NCBI GenBank assembly: GCA_021234155.1
Contig: JAJEKV010000126.1
Span: 2,105,771 to 2,169,770, forward strand
DNA from: Isoetes taiwanensis
Taxonomy: Eukaryota > Streptophyta > Lycopodiopsida > Isoetales > Isoetaceae
Length of the DNA stretch: 64,000 nt
Reading direction: 5' to 3'
Both the position numbers and the translations under genes were made by a program. Under the pieces are notes generated by a model. It was not told the DNA's origin and did no database searches. It worked only from the letters and a program-made list of their open reading frames with translations. Below are positions 30,180 to 40,254 of the stretch, one piece after another. Numbering within the stretch: position 1 is the first letter of the stretch; each line of letters starts with the position of its first letter.

Positions 30180-32005
30180 AATGATGGCAAATGTAAGACC
30201 TATTTCACCTTTGGATCTGACTTTGCATCTACAGCCATGTAGACAACCTGAGACATTGATATATGAAACAGCATCAAGCATGCAGATCGCCATACTTGCA
30301 GCAATGCCAAGCAATCCATGCCATTTAAAAAACATGAACCATAACACAATTGCATGAAATATAACTGGAAAAAGGCAAAACATATAACTATAGCATAATT
30401 GCATGGATAAACCATTTTCTAGTTTTAGTCATAACGTGCAATGCAAAGCTCTGTTTCATTAGCAAGAGTACGCGTTGGAAAGCTTGCAAGAAGATCTAAA
30501 TATAATGCTAGGCAAATGATCTTCAAATTTTTATTGTAACCATGTGAAAAATGACAAAATACACTTGCTGTCTTAGTTTGACAGCACAACATGTAAAGGA
30601 CACAGCTTCAAAAAGAAACCTCTGCCTTTTATCCATGAGCAGTTATTCCAAAGCTTAGTGAGCATGCTACAAAAGAACTTAGGTCCATATTTCTGAAATT
30701 CATAGTTTAAATGGGTCAAATAAAGCAAAACATACCAACCATAACATAACTGCATGTAATAAAACAATTTTGCAGTTTTAGCTATAACTTGCAATGCAAA
30801 GCTCTATTTTATTAGCAAGGCTATGCTTTAGGAAGCTTGCAAAAAGATCTAAAACTAATGCTAGGCACACGATCTTCAAATTTTGATTGTAGATATGTCA
30901 AAAATGACAAAATCGACTTGCTGTCCTAGTTTGATAGCAGCGCATCTAAAGGACACAACTTTAAAAGAAAAACTCTGTTTTTTTTTATCCATGACAATCT
31001 ATTGGAAAGCTTAGTGAGTGTCCTACAAAAGCACTTAGGTGTATATCCTTCAAATTCATAGTCTAAATGAGCCAAAAAGAGCAAAGCAAAACATAATTTG
31101 CTACAAAAAAGAAAGCATTACCTCCAATCCAGTCCACGCTGGCTATACTTATTTATTTTGTAGCTTTTGTTTTCTATTTTAGTTTAACTGATTTGAAGCT
31201 CACAAATGAGCTGGTATATATAAATGCATGCTGTATCCTTTAAGTAAATAATGCAGAGGACCCGCTGCAACATTATACCCTTTTAGTGCAAACTGCCAAT
31301 CCTCATCAACATGGTCACCAAGGGCAAGGTTGCACCATCACCATAACAGAATCCATCTATGTTTAATACATCCCAGCCTACTTGGAATAGTTTCAGCTTT
31401 AAACCAACTCTCTAAGTTTGGCCTACACTTTTGGAGGATATATTATTTTAGCTGTGTAGATAAGCCTTAGCTGTGATAAAATGACCAGCAACACTTGCAA
31501 AATAAACAAAAAATATTGCAAAACTATGATCACGTGAATAGAATACATGTGCTATCCAAAAGAACATTTCAATATAGCCTATGGTTTATATCTTTGCCTC
31601 CATGACTGTTTTGAGGGGTTGTTACTATGGCTTGGCATTAAAATAACATTCCGATAATTGTTACCTCTTATCTATATGAAAACATAGACTGCATTGTCAG
31701 GGAGGCTAAAGAAAACAAAAGAAGTTTTTGCAAATTACCTCTGAAGATGTGACTCGTTGCTTTTGAGGAGATTTTGAAGGCACAAAAACGATCTGCAAAC
31801 AGAAAATATGATGAGAAAAGCAAAATAAAAAAGACCATCAAAATAAAAGCAGGTCTGGCAACAATGATGGCAAATGTAAGACCTATTTCACTTTTGGATT
31901 TGACTTTGCATCTACAGCCATGTAGACAACCTGAGACATTGATATATGAAACAGCATCAAGCATGTAGGTTGCCATACTTGCAGCAATGCCAAGCAATTC
32001 ATGCT
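30180..32005. repeat. Internal duplications within the Helitron
   Basis: About 145 bp at 30180-30326 recur almost unchanged at 31860-32002 (gcaaatgtaagacctatttc ... cttgcagcaatgccaagcaa). Separately, about 320 bp at 30417-30735 recur with more divergence at 30771-31095 (gcaatgcaaagctct ... gacaaaat). Both are direct duplications. Confidence 0.85.
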
Positions 32006-32453
32006 TAAGGAATGATTGATTACCTCTGTTGTTTCTGCATCAATTCACCGGGAAGGTGGAAGTCGAACATCTCCTCTGTCTTCAGAACCATTAGGATTCC
32101 GTGATGAGCCCATGGAGAAGAAAAGCGGCACCATAGCCATGCTTCCGAAAGCAAAATTGCTGCCCTGGGGTTGGAAATAGAGCTCTCAATCCAAGCTATG
32201 AGTCTATGGAGAGGAAAAGCGGCTATGCCGATTTGAGATGCAGCATTACTAATGTGAAATGCCGCTATGAGGCAGTACAACGAAAAGAAAAACCGGTAAA
32301 TCTAAGGGACAAAAATAAGTCAAAGAAAAAACAAGCTAAATCTAAGGGATAAAAATAAATTATAAAAAATTAAGGGGCAAGAATAAGTTAAAAAATTTCA
32401 ACGGCCGAGATGCTCTGCACAAACTACATTTTGCTTTTATTACTATATATAGA

Positions 32454-34080
32454 TATTTCTTTAAGGGGATTGACATTTTACAACTGAAAAAACACATGAA
32501 TCACATTTTTGGAACAGGATAATGCACCCACAAATATTGGGCTCAATTCAAATGTAACTTGAAGCATACCTACTACTGCTTTTAAAGAGATTGATTAAAC
32601 AATTGTAGTGGAACATGTTAGGCGTAACGCCAAGAGTTCCTGTCAATATTAAAAATAGAATGACCTTCTACCCACAAATATTGGATTTAATTCAAATGTA
32701 GCTTGAAGTACACTTACTGCTTCTAAAAAGATTGATTAAACAATCGTAGTGGAATTAGGCGTAATGCCAAGTGTTCCCGTTATAATTTGAAATACAGTGA
32801 CCTTCATCTCATAGACCAAGATGCAGTCAAATACCAATGACATCTTATAGACCAGCATGACTGCATACAATAAGTATATCATGAATTGCCTGATCTGGTC
32901 CAATATCTTGATCTATGCTATTGAAACATTGGACAGCCACATCTTTGTTTAGCAAATTGGCAAATATATTGCGTGCCACCCTCAAGCGGCCACATTTTGC
33001 TTGTCAATACATATCCAGACATCAATCATATGTCCACATGTGCTTTTATTCTGAACTTTAGAAACTCAAGCAAGGTAATGTGAAGTTTTATAGAACTTGA
33101 AGTGTATTCTTGTTTCTATTCAGCATCAAAAGACCCTAAATGTAGCTTATTAACAAACAATTGTCTTGAAATCTATTTCTGCTTCTGTAGACCAGCTTTA
33201 TTTATGGCTTTTATCATAAATTTTGAGACTGTAACTTAAAGAGATACCTTTTCTATAACTGGCTACAAACTTCTATATATTCCTGCCACATATCCTCTTT
33301 ATAGAGATATTTAAGCAGGGTTGTGTTCATTTCTAAAGATGGATTGAGATTATCATCCTCCATGGACAGAATAACCTGCTTGTTATAGAGGTTGAACTAA
33401 ATGTTCAAGAAATGTGACATTCCAAACAGAGCTCTAAGCTGCAAAGACTTCAATACTGCCCTATGTCTCTATTTTGCCTACATCTCCGGGCAGAGCAGCC
33501 TCATCCTCTGATATAACAACTGTGTGCACAATTTTCATCCTCTGCATTTGCACCATTTTCTGATTCAAGATTGCTCCTTAAGAGTAGTTGTGGGCTCACT
33601 AAGATAGAAACCTAGCTTCTACAGACAAGAAAAGGACTAACAAAGAATTGAAAGAGAATCTTACTTGAATACGAACTTTGTAAGCATCTAGATCTGGGAC
33701 TGTTGTTGGAGGAGTATGAAATATAAGTTACAACATCCATATTCGTGAAGCACCCAGCATTTCTCGAATAATTACCTCTTATACTTTCCAGCTGCAAAAG
33801 CCCCAGAAGATACAAATTTGCACAGAACAAAAAGGAAAATAAACTGTATGTATGCCAAAGGCTGCTCTCTTGTTACATTTTTAGGACGAAATCAAAATGT
33901 TCTAGGCTTTTGAGATCCCCTCATCCAAAATGCAAGCTTCCAAACAAAGAGATTGATGCAACACACCTTGATGGCCATAAAGATTCCTTTTTCATGTCAA
34001 AATGCAAGTTACTTGTAGATAAATCCCCTGATGCCAAAATACAAGCTTAGTTGCAGGTGATTCCCCCGACGTCTACCTAT
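32454..34080. other. Mostly non-coding stretch between the Helitron and the TIR element
   Basis: Besides the PPR relic at 32880-33030, a direct repeat is visible: 'ccacaaatattggg' to 'gattgattaaacaat' at 32528-32603 recurs with changes at 32670-32745. Nothing else is recognised. Confidence 0.5.
32880..33030 (-). pseudogene. PPR gene fragment
   Basis: The minus strand reads QAKCGRLRVARNIFANLLNK followed by DVAVQCFNSI, with a stop where the tyrosine-alanine of 'MYAKCG' should be. This matches an L-to-S junction of a PLS-type PPR protein. Only one or two motifs survive, so it is a relic unrelated to the intact reading frames at 19.9-23.7 kb. Confidence 0.6.
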
Positions 34081-34111
34081 AACCATCATTCATTTAAATT
34101 GGATTTATGTC
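34081..34111 (+). repeat. Left 31-bp terminal inverted repeat
   Basis: Perfect inverted match to 45259-45289; preceded by CTAT. Weak similarity continues inward (GCACTGCAACTTTTT versus GCACGCCACTTTTAC). Confidence 0.9.
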
Positions 34112-34255
34112 AGGATTTTGGACCATTTTGGCACTGCAACTTTTTCCCGGGTTAGTAAATTTACATCGAGAATGTGACTTTTTTTTATAACAGCACATGA
34201 TTGCATTAAAAATTAAAAATATTTCACATATGCATGTCGAGTTACATATTGCTAA

Positions 34256-35455
34256 TTACTTCTCAGAAGTGACCCCTAGAGATATAATAGCTTTCTTCCT
34301 CACTTCCATAGGTATTGTAACCCTAGCAGTCTTGCCTGGGATGACCTTTGGGGTCCATGAAAACAAAATAGTATCTAACTCAACCCAATCATCCCCTTCA
34401 ATAGGGTTTCTCTTCCATCTCTTTGTCCAACAGTCTCTATACCTTTCTTCCTCTGCCACTGCATTTAACTGGTGCACTGGACACCACCACTCCACACGAA
34501 CTTTGTTCACATTGCGGTCACCTACTTCTTTGCAAACCTCTGAGATGGTGTAACCCATCCACACAGGGTATATCTCTTTGCGCTCTGGTACTATAAGTGC
34601 AAATTGATGGCAAAGCAAGTCATCTTTGGGATCATAATCCTCGAGCCCGAGATATTTAGGCCTTCCTTTCCTAGGACCAACATAGTGTTTTTCAGCAGCT
34701 GGAGGAGCCATCGACTTGCGAATACTACTAACCACATCATCAACTTCCTCAGGTGTTATCAAGTCTCTCCACCTAGTCTTAGGTAGCCATCCATCTTTCA
34801 GTTCATCAGAGGATGTGTCTACTTGTCCCAATAATCCATGTACCTGTGTCCAATGATCTATCAATGCAAGGTTGGTATCATCGGGGTTATTTTTCCAATA
34901 CTTGACGTATTCATAAATGCCGTCCAATGTGCTTTGCAATGAATCCACATCTGCAAAAGGCTTAAGAGCTTTTGGTTGACCCCTTGGAATCTTAGGTTTA
35001 CCATTTTCATCTTCATGCCATATAGGTACTCCCTCATCTAGCCTCCATTTATCACCTGAAGGTCTCATCTTCCATTGCATTATTGGCTTATTTCCCATGA
35101 CCCAGAAAGTGTATTGAAGAGGTCTAGATTGACCTTCCATATCAAGAGCATAACCTTCGATAAAATTCTTCCAATCAGGCACCTCTTGTATGATCAACCC
35201 TATAGGAGAAGGTGAAATGCATTCACTAAGAACTTCCATTAGTCTAGGAAGATTGGTCACAGTTTGAGATTTCAACTGCGCACTATACTTCCCAAACAAT
35301 GCATCCACATCCTCATGAGTATGTCGAGGCATTAAGAACCCTAAATTCACTCTTTCAAAGACACCCACAGCTGTTAAATAAGATAGGAATGAGAACATAT
35401 ACCTGTTTTTATTCTGTCCAGCACAATTGTCAAGTTGGAGGAGGAACCTTGGTGG
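34256..35455 (-). CDS. DUF7869-type transposon protein, C-terminal domain
   Basis: From about 35450 the minus strand reads RFLLQLDNCAGQNKNRYMFS then LGFLMPRHTHEDVDALFGKY, the core signature of the domain I know as DUF7869 (D-N-x2-G-Q-N-K-N ... G-F-L-x3-H-T-H-E-D-x-D-A-x-F). The protein continues with PIMQWKMRP and IYPVWMGYTISEVCKEVG, ending GVTSEK about 145 bp from the left TIR. The acidic residues of the DN and HTHED motifs are intact, so this part could still fold as a nuclease-like (RNase H-like) domain, but that is inference. An in-frame stop just upstream of the DNCAGQ motif separates it from its N-terminal half, so the whole gene is broken here. Confidence 0.85.
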   Translation of the reverse strand, partial: PPRFLLQLDNCAGQNKNRYMFSFLSYLTAVGVFERVNLGFLMPRHTHEDVDALFGKYSAQLKSQTVTNLPRLMEVLSECISPSPIGLIIQEVPDWKNFIEGYALDMEGQSRPLQYTFWVMGNKPIMQWKMRPSGDKWRLDEGVPIWHEDENGKPKIPRGQPKALKPFADVDSLQSTLDGIYEYVKYWKNNPDDTNLALIDHWTQVHGLLGQVDTSSDELKDGWLPKTRWRDLITPEEVDDVVSSIRKSMAPPAAEKHYVGPRKGRPKYLGLEDYDPKDDLLCHQFALIVPERKEIYPVWMGYTISEVCKEVGDRNVNKVRVEWWCPVHQLNAVAEEERYRDCWTKRWKRNPIEGDDWVELDTILFSWTPKVIPGKTARVTIPMEVRKKAIISLGVTSEK

Positions 35456-35630
35456 TAGATCTCGAGGTTAGGGACGTGAACTTGAGGCTCCAACATGTTC
35501 AGAAGCACCTGACTTCCTAAACCTTGCCTTAATAAACTTCTCTAAATTATTAGGCTTTCTATCCAACAATGCAATCAAGAGTGGTTGGCTACCACCTCCG
35601 GATTGTGGAGGTCACCCGAAATAACCACTC

Positions 35631-37112
35631 TCATAGTTCCTCAAGCACCTCATCACACTTCCAATATGAAAACCAGGGACCATCACTCCACAATTGCAAA
35701 CTAAAATGGCCATAATAAATTGGCACCGAGCCATGCACTATTGCACTGTCGGGAGAGACTTGCAAAGGATAAGCTCTATTGATTTGCTTGGGTATGTAAC
35801 TATCTTGTGGCAAACAAGTCTTGATTGATCCATCTTGTCATGTATAATACAAACATAGTTATTGGGTTCCAAACATGATAATGTTCTCCACATCCAATAA
35901 GTGGATCTACATGATAGTTGGTCCGTCATGTGATCTTTCATTTGCTCCCTTATCTTAGCCCTTTGGCTTAGTTGCTTGGTCTTATCCAGAATCTCTTTCA
36001 ACTTAGCACACAAGTTGCACTTTGCAAAGTTGTTCAAGTGTCTATAGTGACATGCTTGAAGTGCTTGCTCCATAGTCTACCGGGCGGGTTGAGATATTGC
36101 GTGTACCAGTAGTTCTCGAAGCAAAGCATTCACTTCCTCCAATATGCTCTTAAGGGTACAATGGGATGGCAATCTCTTCTCGACAACTATTTTTCCCCTG
36201 TTGATCTTTCCTACTTTTTATGTGGCATATTCTCGATTATTGAATTCAACATATTTTTTCAAAAACCTCCCTAGCAGCCAGGATCCTAGAAGTTGGCCTC
36301 AACATGCCATTATTTCCATGTAATGCAATTTTACTCCCCTTTGCATGACTTGCTTGCCAATTTTGCCAAGATGAAATTGGAATGCCATGAATATGTATCC
36401 ATGCAACTTTACATATCCATGTCCCTAGCAGTGGGTATTTTTTTTTCTTTGGAAATTTTTCATCTTGAAGTGCAAGCTCATGAATGGAGTACATGTAAGT
36501 CCTCCTCTCATCACAAGTATACTCTTGGAAGGTGGCTCTTGCTTCCACCAATTCATCAATTTCAAACGTCTGAACACAATTAGCTCAACAACATTCCATT
36601 CCCCTTACCTTACTCAGAGCTTCACATGAACAATCACTACTTGACTTGGACCTCTTGCTAGGATAATGTTTCACAACTGAGTGTGCCCTCTTCTCTGAAA
36701 ATGTGGTCCTGGCAGCTATTGGAGGTGCATTAAGAAAATCAGTGTCATCTACAACCTCTGGCTCTGGTAAAAGGAATTCTCCTATAAATTCAATGCAGGC
36801 TATAGGCCATGGCATGATGCATGGAACCTCTAATTGTTTAATACAAGCAGTGCAATCCTGGTCATTTGCCCCTCTTTCCTTCCATTTTTCTTCTAAACTT
36901 GTTATGGCCACACCCACTTTATCCTCTCCTAACCTTTCATCGTTGACAGCTTGGATAGGATCAGCTAGTATGATAGTTCCTTCACCTACTAGCGCCTTAT
37001 TGCATTGGTGCTTCACTTTCACCTTCTTATTCTTCCAATCCAACCTACTGTAGAGGATAATTTGCTTAGTAGACTCAGCCTGAACATCCTTTGGGTGGTC
37101 CACACCATTCAC
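35631..37112 (-). pseudogene. N-terminal and zinc-motif parts of the DUF7869 gene
   Basis: Three minus-strand pieces are collinear with families carrying DUF7869. 37112-36585 starts MNGVDHPKDVQAE and ends with a basic Ser-rich stretch (PSKRSKSSSDCSCEALSK). 36551-36246 contains KKYPLLGTWICKVAWIHIHG followed by I-P-I-S-S-W, a conserved block of these proteins. 36073-35738 contains FAKCNLCAKLKEILDKTKQL (CxxC zinc-binding-like) and later NNYVCIIHDKMDQS. A frameshift after DMDQS moves the continuation KTCLPQDSYIPKQINRA to 35813-35631. The pieces make sense as exons or frameshifted parts of one gene running toward the left TIR. Confidence 0.7.
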
Positions 37113-37683
37113 CTACAAGAACAATGTTTACAATGGGGTAACAATGTGATAAGAACATGTGGTAACAATGTTGAAACATGTTGGGGGGGATAGGTATTAT
37201 ATTTTTACCCTTTTTAGGATCCACACGCTTCACCTATATAAAGTTAAATGTCTTAGTATTAGTTCGAAATAAGGACAAAGTAATTTTGAGAATAGATTAA
37301 AGGGAACTTTAAAAAATACCAAAAAAACCATTAAATGGACAAATATATGTTGTAAGTGCAGCCAAAAATAGGTTGTAAGTATAGCTGAGGTCTAGGTAAT
37401 CATACAAAATTGATGACAACATAGGTTTTAAGTATAGCTGACATGTGGGTAATTCTATAGAGAATTAATGATAACCTAGGGCGTAATTAATTCAATAGAA
37501 GTAATGATAGCTAATTCGTATAGGATATAATTCGTATATGATGTGATTGGAATCATAATTACAACCGCTACTATCTGAAAACCTTGCATGTAACTACTAT
37601 ATCTTGCATGAAACCCTCCATTCCTTCAACCGCCATTTCTTTCTTCTAAGCCCATTTTCTTTCTTCTAAGCCCATGGTGAGCC
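37113..37683. promoter_or_regulatory. Divergent intergenic region between the DUF7869 gene and the acidic gene
   Basis: About 570 bp AT-rich sequence between two divergent reading frames, holding two copies of 'gttgtaagtatagctga' (near 37372 and 37428) and 'gtaattctatag'. Position suggests promoters for both directions; no TATA box stands out. Confidence 0.35.
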
Positions 37684-38147
37684 ATGCTTTCCCCCTTCGT
37701 CCGCTCCATCCATCCGGGACTAAGACCTCCAGAAGCCAAGAGTGAGATCGAAAACCGGATCAAAAATCCATTCCTCCATCCCGTAGATGCCGGCCGGGCT
37801 GCCTTCCGCACCACAGTCCGGATAATTGCGAGGAGTTGTTTCTTCAGGGTAAGCTTCGCCCTGGGAAGGAGTATCTCAGCATCAGCACTAGCAGCCCGGA
37901 GTCCCCCCATACACCAGAAGATTTCGATGAAGAGATGGAGAAGGAGGTTGAAAAAGAAGAAGAAATGGAGGAAGCAGATGAGGAGTGGCGAGAAGAATTG
38001 GAGGAAGAGAAGAAGCACATTCTAATGGACGCCCTCTTCTCCTCGGATGATGAATTTACTGCAGAAGCCATTCTTGAAGAGATGGCAGATGAAAACTTAG
38101 AGGAAGAAGAGGAGGAGGAAGAGGAGGAGGAGGAGGTAGAGGGCTGA
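37684..38147 (+). CDS. Acidic, glutamate-rich protein of the TIR element
   Basis: Two overlapping plus-strand frames are involved. The first (37684, MLSPFVRSIHPGLRPPEAK, then IENRIKNPFLHPVDAG) gives way near 37836-37850 to a second (KLRPGKEYLSISTSSPESPH, then DFDEEMEKEVEKEEEMEEAD), which is extremely acidic, contains HILMDALFSSDDEFTAEAIL and ends in a run of about 13 glutamates, VEG, stop. A frameshift or a short splice joins them. I recognise no family; acidic tails of this kind occur in histone chaperones and in transposon accessory proteins. An AATAAA at about 38302 could be its polyadenylation signal. The long minus-strand Phe/Leu-rich frame opposite is its shadow. Confidence 0.5.
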
Positions 38148-39403
38148 TTTTTATTTTTTGTTTTTGTTATTTAGTTTTTTGTGAAGAAAAGAGAGCTGGG
38201 CATCTCCAAAAAAGGCCTCAAATGATGATTATGAATGGAGCTAGGCATCTCCTTAAACTGCCTAGATCTTTTGTAATTTTGTAACACATAGCTGGGCAAC
38301 TCTAATAAAAGGCCTTATGTAAAAATTTTCAATGGCAATACAAGGATTTAATGACTGTAATATGTTTCTTTAGTGTCAACTCAAACTTGAAAGCATAACT
38401 GTAATTTCTTCAGAAGCTGTTTTGAATTCTGGCTCTTTCATTCTTAATTTTGAGAGAGCTGAAGTGAGGCGCCAAATATGTTTGTGTGCAAAATGTTTAA
38501 ATTATCAAGCAGTCCAATACACGCCTGGCGTGAATTGCATCTGATAATTAGCTTTATGCGCTTCCGCGGGCGTTGACCTTTATAAATGTAAACATTTTGC
38601 ACACAAACATATTTCATACCGCATGTTCACTTCAGCTCTCTCAAGTTTAATAATTCTGATGCGACTTCGAGAAGAAATTACGATCTTGCTTTGAAGTACA
38701 ATACAGGATACACGCATGGCGTGAATTGCATACAGTAACTAGCTTTCGTATCTTAATATTTCATAACAAAGACCTGCTAATTTTTTTAATGCATTAAATG
38801 AGTTTACAATTCATAAGACTTATGCTAATGCCAGTACTGCATTTAAATTACAAATGAATCACTAATTTGTTTTTTCTCTCAGACTTACAGTTTTATGAAT
38901 TCGCGTCTGGCGCGTATTCAACTGAACATACGCCTGGCGCGTATTCAACTGAAGTTCCTCCTGTGCCAGCATAGGCTACAAGCATACGCTTATTCAATGA
39001 GTTGTGTGGTGCTCTGGAGGGGCTTGAAATTTAGAATGCTCAGCTGAGAATGAGAGTTGCAGACCTCGCCATCTTATTTGCCAGATTCTTGTGTGCCAGC
39101 TTATCTTGTTACAACAACATTTGAGACTATTGTGCCAGCATTTGAGACTACTGAGGAACAACACACAGATGAATAACACACAGATGTAATTAAAACAATG
39201 TAAAGAGTGTCTAGTGTTTTTTAAATTCCTGAATGGTCTGGTCTGCAGGCCTTATAGTTTTGAAATTTTGAATGAATGGTCTGGTATGCAAGCGTTTTAA
39301 TTTCATATATATGACAGAATCAGCTTGTGCATCTTAGTATAAGCACTCAATCTACTTTTTCTGATGTATCTTCCTCTATGTCTTCCAAGAGAATGAAACT
39401 CAC
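38148..39403. other. 3' flank of the acidic gene with CG-rich palindromic motifs
   Basis: Three variants of 'agctgggcatctccaaaaaa' occur at 38196-38310. Imperfect palindromes of the CGCCTGGCG type (acacgcctggcgtgaattgc, tacacgcatggcgtgaattgc, tcgcgtctggcgcgtattc, tacgcctggcgcgtattc) recur at 38520, 38712, 38902 and 38932, and again in 42030-42240. Further exons of the minus-strand CACTA-type gene may lie here, but I cannot identify them. Confidence 0.6.
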
Positions 39404-39842
39404 CGCCATGCAACAAAGGTTCCGATGCTTTCACCCACTGTGTCTCCATCAGGATGCCTTCTAGGTAATACTTCGTCGTTGAAATGGCAACTGGTTACTA
39501 GAATCTTCACATGACCATTTCCAAGAGGAACTCTATGGCACATTGCTTCCGGATCGACTGATTCTATCTTGCAATTTCCCACCCTCCTCTTCAAATTCGT
39601 CGTCAGCATGTAACATTCTTCTCCAACGCTGTTCAATGTCGCAAGATCATGGGATTAATTTGGAGCTTGGGATCTGGAAGAGTAGATGAACTTACATGAA
39701 GGCGCTCGACATCGCTCAGGCGCCGGCTTCTTCCCAGTTCTTCCGAGTTCTTTCGAGTTCTTCCTGTTCTTCCAAGTTCTTTTAAGTTCGAATGACAAGA
39801 AAGGCTGGCGGCAAGATTAGGTGGTAGTTTCAAATTATCCAT
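39404..39842 (-). CDS. CACTA-type (DUF8039-like) transposon gene, two exons visible
   Basis: Exon 1 starts at ATG 39842 (MDNLKLPPNLAASLSCHSNL) and runs to a GTAAGT donor at 39695. An acceptor CAG at 39629 leads into exon 2, which reads SVGEECYMLTTNLKRRVG, then MCHRVPLGNGHVKILVTSCH and VGESIGTFVAWR, ending at a GTGAGT donor at 39403. The pattern of CHGVPLG-x-G-x-V-K-V ... LP-x-P ... VG-x-(A/S)-(V/I)-G-x-F-(V/I)-x-W matches, from memory, a domain found in plant En/Spm (CACTA) proteins. Later exons were not found. The gene is transcribed divergently from the ParB/methyltransferase gene at 40255. Confidence 0.6.
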
Positions 39843-40254
39843 TAATTGTACTGCTTTTTTACCGGCTGAGTGAAATCTAATTATGACGGCGGTCGTAGAG
39901 CCATTTACTGCTCGTACGATCGCGTCCCGTCCATTAGGCCCAATCGTAAGATTGCTGACCGTCGATTAAAAGTCGATCCGCGAAATTTAAATAACCACTC
40001 CCTTCTATCGGACCGTCGATTAAAAGTCGATCCGCGAAATTTTAATAACCGCTCGCTTCTATCGGACCGTCGATCAAAAGTCGATCCGAATGAAACCCGT
40101 CGATCGAAAGCCGACCTACTCGGCTTATGGAAATCTATATAAGTTTTTGAATGTCATTTCTTGCTTTTTGATTGCCGACTTGCTCCGAGACGCTCAAGAA
40201 CTTCGAGGCGTTCAAGAACTCAAGAACTCCGAGGCGCTCAAGATCATCGCGAAG
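39843..40254. promoter_or_regulatory. Divergent promoter with 54-bp tandem repeats and a TATA box
   Basis: GACCGTCGATTAAAAGTCGA-type units start at 39957, 40011 and 40065 (period 54 bp), followed by a shorter fourth remnant at 40097. TATATAAG at 40136-40143 lies about 110 bp before the plus-strand ATG at 40255. Both neighbouring genes have GAAGAACT-rich leader sequence (39720-39790 on minus; 40190-40250 on plus), as if the two promoters were related by inversion. The repeats are candidate binding sites for an element-encoded protein. Confidence 0.6.

Larger units (their letters stand above)
27629..32453 (-). mobile_element. Helitron-like element, probably non-autonomous (4.8 kb)
   Basis: Read on the minus strand, the right edge begins TCTATATATAGTAATAAAAG directly after an A (Helitron 5' TC). 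The left edge ends with the hairpin GCCCAGCAACGCTGGGC, a 7-nt spacer and CTAG, followed by T. Terminal TC...CTRR, a 3' hairpin about 10 nt from the end and insertion between A and T are the defining Helitron features. No Rep or helicase motif is visible inside, so it is probably non-autonomous. Inside are two internal duplications and short coding-like segments on the element's own strand, as expected if it captured host DNA. Confidence 0.8.

Noticed and set aside
37626-38071. Phe/Leu- and Ser-rich minus-strand frames
   Set aside because: Antisense shadows of the glutamate-rich acidic frame on the plus strand.
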